The notes beneath the pieces were generated by a model. That model worked only from the letters and a program-made list of their open reading frames with translations, did no database searches and was not told where the DNA came from. From assembly GCA_018064445.1 (NCBI GenBank), contig JAGHVE010000100.1, positions 1 to 34,294 of the forward strand: 34,294 nucleotides of DNA, given 5' to 3'. The position numbers were made by a program, and so were the translations under genes. Source of the stretch: Candidatus Cacconaster equifaecalis. GTDB lineage: Bacteria; Bacteroidota; Bacteroidia; Bacteroidales; UBA932. Positions 30,573 to 34,294 of the stretch are shown here, piece by piece; position 1 is the stretch's first letter, and each line of letters begins with the position of its first letter.

Positions 30573-31640
30573 ATGAAACAAGATTACAGATATTCTCTGG
30601 CTGTCCCTACGAGTATGGGGCTGAGAATCACGCCTCCCGCCGGTCAGCCGGTCCACTCGAGTGACAACTTCATCCTTCAGGCCACAAGCGCCGAGACCAA
30701 TGTCGCAAGCATAGCATCATATCTCGGACTGCCTGTCAAGGTGCTGACAACCTTCGTGAAGGGAAGTCCCTTCGCACAGTTCATCAAGTCGAACCTACGT
30801 TCCAGGAATATGGATTTCGAAGGACCGGAGGTGGAGCAGGGAGGACCCTGGGGGTACCGGCACCAGATAAACGTCGCCGACAGCGGATATGGCTCACGCG
30901 GGCCCCGTGTATGGAATGACCGTGCGGGGGAAGTGGGCCGGACTCTTAACGCCAGGGATTTCGATTTGGAACGCATATTCGTGAAGGAGGGGGTCGGAAT
31001 ACTCCATCTCTCCGGCTTGATTGCGGCGCTCAGTCCCGATACAAGCCGTTTCTGCCTTGAGTTGGCAAGGGCCGCGAAAAAGGCCGGAACGGTCATCAGT
31101 TTCGATTTGAACTACCGCGCTTCTTTCTGGAAGGACAGGGAGAAGGAACTTCACGCCATTTTTTCGGAGATTGCCGGCCTGTCCGACATTCTCGTGGGCA
31201 ATGAGGAGGATTTTCAGCTCTGCCTTGGAATCGAAGGCCCTCAGGCCGGAGGCAAGGACATCGCTTCGAAGATTGACAACTTCAAGGAGATGATACGCAG
31301 GGTAAAGGCGGAATATCCTTCAGCAAGACTTTTCGCCACGACTCTCCGCGAGGTTGTCGATACGAACACCCACAAATGGGGCGCAATCCTACTCGACGGC
31401 GGAACCTGGCACACCGTGGAACCGAGGGAGATAAAGGTTCTGGACCGGATTGGAGGAGGAGACGGATTCGTGGGAGGCTTGCTTTACGGTATCCTGAAAG
31501 GATGGGATGCGGAAAAATGTCTCAGGTTCGGCTGGGCCAGCGGTGCCCTTGCAACCACTTTCCTCACCGATTACGCGCAACCTGCCGATGAAGAGCAGGT
31601 CTGGAGCATCTGGGAAGGCAACGCCCGTGTTAAAAGATAG
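30573..31640 (+). CDS. PfkB/ribokinase-family sugar kinase
   Basis: SAETNVASIASYLGLPVKVLT, GILHLSGLIAALS, VISFDLNYRASFW, ILVGNEEDF, DRIGGGDGFVGGLLYGIL (PfkB signature). Start at MKQDYRY after the promoter-like element. Resembles KDG-kinase-like Bacteroidetes enzymes, substrate uncertain. Confidence 0.88.
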   Translation: MKQDYRYSLAVPTSMGLRITPPAGQPVHSSDNFILQATSAETNVASIASYLGLPVKVLTTFVKGSPFAQFIKSNLRSRNMDFEGPEVEQGGPWGYRHQINVADSGYGSRGPRVWNDRAGEVGRTLNARDFDLERIFVKEGVGILHLSGLIAALSPDTSRFCLELARAAKKAGTVISFDLNYRASFWKDREKELHAIFSEIAGLSDILVGNEEDFQLCLGIEGPQAGGKDIASKIDNFKEMIRRVKAEYPSARLFATTLREVVDTNTHKWGAILLDGGTWHTVEPREIKVLDRIGGGDGFVGGLLYGILKGWDAEKCLRFGWASGALATTFLTDYAQPADEEQVWSIWEGNARVKR

Positions 31641-31643
31641 CCT

Positions 31644-32900
31644 ATGCTCTATTTTGCCGAAGGCTCAAAAGACAGAACAATTTCTCCCGAAGAGGTCCGT
31701 CGGGCGCTGAATTCCGTCTTCGACTCTCTCGGGAAGAAGAAACGGGTGCTTGCGATTCCTCCGGACTTCACTCGGTTCAACTCCTATGCGGGGCCCATAA
31801 CTGAAATGGTCTATGACCGGTTCGGAACTGCTCTGACTGACATAATGCCCGCCCTGGGAACACATTCCCCAATGACGGAATCCCAGATTGAGAGGATGTT
31901 CGGCCACGTGCCACATAATCTTTTCCGGGTTCACGACTGGAGAAATGACGTGGTGACTGTTGGGGAGGTGCCGTCCGAATATGTCAGAGAGATTTCCGAG
32001 GGCAGGGTTTCCTACTCCTGGCCTGCCCAGGTGAACAGACTGCTGCTGGACCCCTCCTTCGACCTTATACTCTCCATAGGACAGGTCGTGCCCCACGAGG
32101 TGATAGGTATGGCGAATTATACCAAGAACATATTCGTCGGTGTCGGTGGGGCTGACGGCATCAACAGAAGCCACTACCTCGGTGCAACATACGGTATGGA
32201 GAGAATAATGGGACGCGCCGACACTCCGGTACGGGCGGTGATGGAGTATGCGAGGGAGCATTTCATCGGTTCCCTGCCTATCCTCTATATACAGACAGTC
32301 CTCGCCAAGAACTTCTCTACCGGGAAGATGGAGCTCAAGGGACTTTTCATCGGTGATGATTCAGAGTGTTTCAAACTGGCTTCCCGGCTTTCCCTCGAGA
32401 CCAATTTCAATATGGTCGAACGGCCGATCCGCAAGTGCGTCGTCTATCTCGACCCGGAGGAATTCAAGAGCACCTGGCTCGGCAACAAGGCAATCTACCG
32501 AACCCGTATGGCTTTGGCTGACGGTGCGGAGCTAATAATCGTGGCTCCGGCACTGAAGGAGTTCGGTGAAGACCCGGCAATCGACTCTCTTATCCGTAAG
32601 TACGGATACCGTGGTACGCCGCATACCCTCAAGGCCGTGGAAGAAAATGCCGATCTCCGTGACAATCTGAGCGCCGCGGCGCATTTGATTCACGGTTCGT
32701 CAGAAGGCCGCTTTACCATCACATACTGCCCCGGCTCCGGTATGCCCCGGCAGGAAATCGAATCCGTCGGTTTCGGGTATGGAAGATACGACATCTCATC
32801 TCTGAAAGAGGGATGGAACGTCATTGACGGGGAGGAGGTCTATTACATTTCAAATCCGGCTCTCGGGCTGTGGGCCCATCCGGACCGTTTCAAGGATTGA
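31644..32900 (+). CDS. LarA-family nickel-dependent 2-hydroxyacid racemase/epimerase homologue
   Basis: PPDFTR (D41, R44), ALGTHSPMT (H74), PHEVIGMANYTKNIFVGVGGADGINRSH (H151, K161, H177), spacing as in LarA. Confidence 0.88.
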   Translation: MLYFAEGSKDRTISPEEVRRALNSVFDSLGKKKRVLAIPPDFTRFNSYAGPITEMVYDRFGTALTDIMPALGTHSPMTESQIERMFGHVPHNLFRVHDWRNDVVTVGEVPSEYVREISEGRVSYSWPAQVNRLLLDPSFDLILSIGQVVPHEVIGMANYTKNIFVGVGGADGINRSHYLGATYGMERIMGRADTPVRAVMEYAREHFIGSLPILYIQTVLAKNFSTGKMELKGLFIGDDSECFKLASRLSLETNFNMVERPIRKCVVYLDPEEFKSTWLGNKAIYRTRMALADGAELIIVAPALKEFGEDPAIDSLIRKYGYRGTPHTLKAVEENADLRDNLSAAAHLIHGSSEGRFTITYCPGSGMPRQEIESVGFGYGRYDISSLKEGWNVIDGEEVYYISNPALGLWAHPDRFKD

Positions 32901-32905
32901 ACGTT

Positions 32906-34036
32906 ATGAAGATAGTCATTGACGACAAGATACCTTTCATCCGCGGCGTTTTCGAGCCTTACGCCCAGGTTGTCTATCTGCCCGGCGCCTCGACAGCCGC
33001 CGATGACGTCAGGGACGCGGATGCGCTGATAACCCGCACCCGTACAAAATGCAACGCATCTCTGCTGGAAGGTTCTTCGGTTAAAATCGTCTTTACCGCA
33101 ACGATAGGTTTCGACCACATCGACACTCAGTGGTGCGAGTCGAACGGAATAATATGGAGAAGCGCTCCGGGCTGCAATTCCGGCTCTGTCAGACAATATA
33201 TCGCCGCGGCTCTGGTTACACTCTGCGACCGATACGGACTGAATTTCAAGGAGGTAACTCTCGGAGTTGTCGGCGTAGGGAACGTCGGAAGCAAGGTCGC
33301 TTCTGTAGCGGGGGCAATGGGGATGAAGGTGCTGCTGAATGACCCTCCGAGAGAAAGAAGGGAAGGGTCTGACGGATTTTCCAGCCTTGATGATATTATC
33401 GGCAACTGCAATATAATCACACTGCACGTCCCTATGCAGAAGACAGGTCCTGATGCGACGTATCACCTGTTCGACGGTAAGACGTTCGACAGGATGGGGA
33501 AGGGGGCAATCCTTATCAATTCCTCCCGGGGGGCTGTGGTGTCGAACTCTGATTTGAAGGAGGCTCTTGCCTCCGGGAAAATACGTGCCGCCGCCCTTGA
33601 CGTATGGGAAAGCGAACCTGCTCCCGAACCGGAACTGGTCTCCCTTCTGGATATCACGACGCCGCATATTGCCGGTTACAGTGCCGACGGGAAGGCGAAC
33701 GGAACCGCTGCGGCTGTCCGAGGGATCGCGGAAGTTCTCGGCATCGAAAGCCTGAAAGAATGGGACGTTCCTTCCGTTCCGGGACCTGACGTGAATACGG
33801 AATTCTCCGTCAATGCCGCGGGCCTCTCCTTCCAGCAGACAATTACAAAAGCTATCCTCCATACTTACGATATCGGAAAGGACAGCGATGCATTGCGCTT
33901 TTCACTTGAGTCTTTCGAGAAACTTCGTGGTTCCTATCCGATAAGGAGGGAGTTCGAGGCCTTCACGGTCCGTCTTGAAAACGGTACGGAAGAGGAGAGA
34001 ACGGCTCTTGGAAAAATAGGTTTTAGAGTTATATGA
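32906..34036 (+). CDS. pdxB: 4-phosphoerythronate dehydrogenase
   Basis: MKIVIDDKIPFIRG, FTATIGFDHID, SAPGCNSGSVRQY, GVVGVGNVGSKVA, LNDPPRERR, ILINSSRGAVV, ALDVWESEP, ITTPHIAGYSADGKANGT closely follow PdxB. Confidence 0.92.
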   Translation: MKIVIDDKIPFIRGVFEPYAQVVYLPGASTAADDVRDADALITRTRTKCNASLLEGSSVKIVFTATIGFDHIDTQWCESNGIIWRSAPGCNSGSVRQYIAAALVTLCDRYGLNFKEVTLGVVGVGNVGSKVASVAGAMGMKVLLNDPPRERREGSDGFSSLDDIIGNCNIITLHVPMQKTGPDATYHLFDGKTFDRMGKGAILINSSRGAVVSNSDLKEALASGKIRAAALDVWESEPAPEPELVSLLDITTPHIAGYSADGKANGTAAAVRGIAEVLGIESLKEWDVPSVPGPDVNTEFSVNAAGLSFQQTITKAILHTYDIGKDSDALRFSLESFEKLRGSYPIRREFEAFTVRLENGTEEERTALGKIGFRVI

Positions 34037-34052
34037 ACATTTGAATGTCAAT

Positions 34053-34294
34053 ATGGAACAGAAATCGGATATCGGCCTTATCGGCCTTGCAGTGATGGGG
34101 GAGAACCTGGTGCTCAATATGGAGAGCAAGGGGTTCACCGTCAGCGTTTTCAACCGGACCGTCTCCAAGGTGGACAACTTCCTTGAAGGCAGAGGAAAAG
34201 GAAAAAACATCTTCGGCGCACATTCCCTTGAGGAACTTGTCGCCTCTCTCAAGTCACCCCGGAAGGTGATGATGATGGTCAAGGCAGGAAGTGC
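34053..34294 (+). CDS. gnd: 6-phosphogluconate dehydrogenase, N-terminal part (truncated by window edge)
   Basis: MEQKSDIGLIGLAVMGENLVLNMESKGFTVSVFNRTVSKVDNFL...MMMVKAGS; IGLAVMGxNL is the 6PGDH NADP-binding signature. Confidence 0.92.
   Translation, partial: MEQKSDIGLIGLAVMGENLVLNMESKGFTVSVFNRTVSKVDNFLEGRGKGKNIFGAHSLEELVASLKSPRKVMMMVKAGS

Noticed and set aside
32843-33862. 339-aa minus-strand ORF opposite pdxB
   Set aside because: Antisense to a clear pdxB with conserved motifs; no recognisable domain of its own.

Overview
Coding-dense window from a Bacteroidales-type genome, judged from the N-succinyl-type arginine gene order, TAnnTTTG promoter elements and TamL/PorT-like envelope proteins. 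Left to right it contains: the end of an arginine operon (argC partial, argD, argF', argB, argE) running into a PBP4-type dacB; a long minus-strand block (ligA, rel, Ig-like lipoprotein, beta-barrel, ispG, glmM, DUF1343) in which every junction overlaps or nearly does; a plus-strand block (PPi-type pfk, cytoplasmic GH13, TrmH/SpoU methyltransferase, TamL-like BamA family protein); a minus-strand block (lipoprotein, yggS, yidC, DUF349 protein); and a plus-strand block (rhaB, rhaA/rhaI, rhaD, PfkB kinase, LarA-like nickel racemase/epimerase, pdxB, partial gnd). I see no CRISPR array, transposon, phage, rRNA or tRNA. Most of the window is core metabolism. The points most worth a second look are: a LarA-family protein with all Ni-pincer ligand positions kept, in a sugar-acid-like neighbourhood without visible lar cofactor genes; a near-perfect 35-bp dyad between rhaD and the PfkB kinase gene; an ArgF' whose specificity position appears to be Ser rather than Pro or Glu; an IspG with a much-shortened insertion domain; and a signal-peptide-less DUF1343 protein coupled to glmM. 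I could not run any searches, so family names come from motif and sequence recognition.
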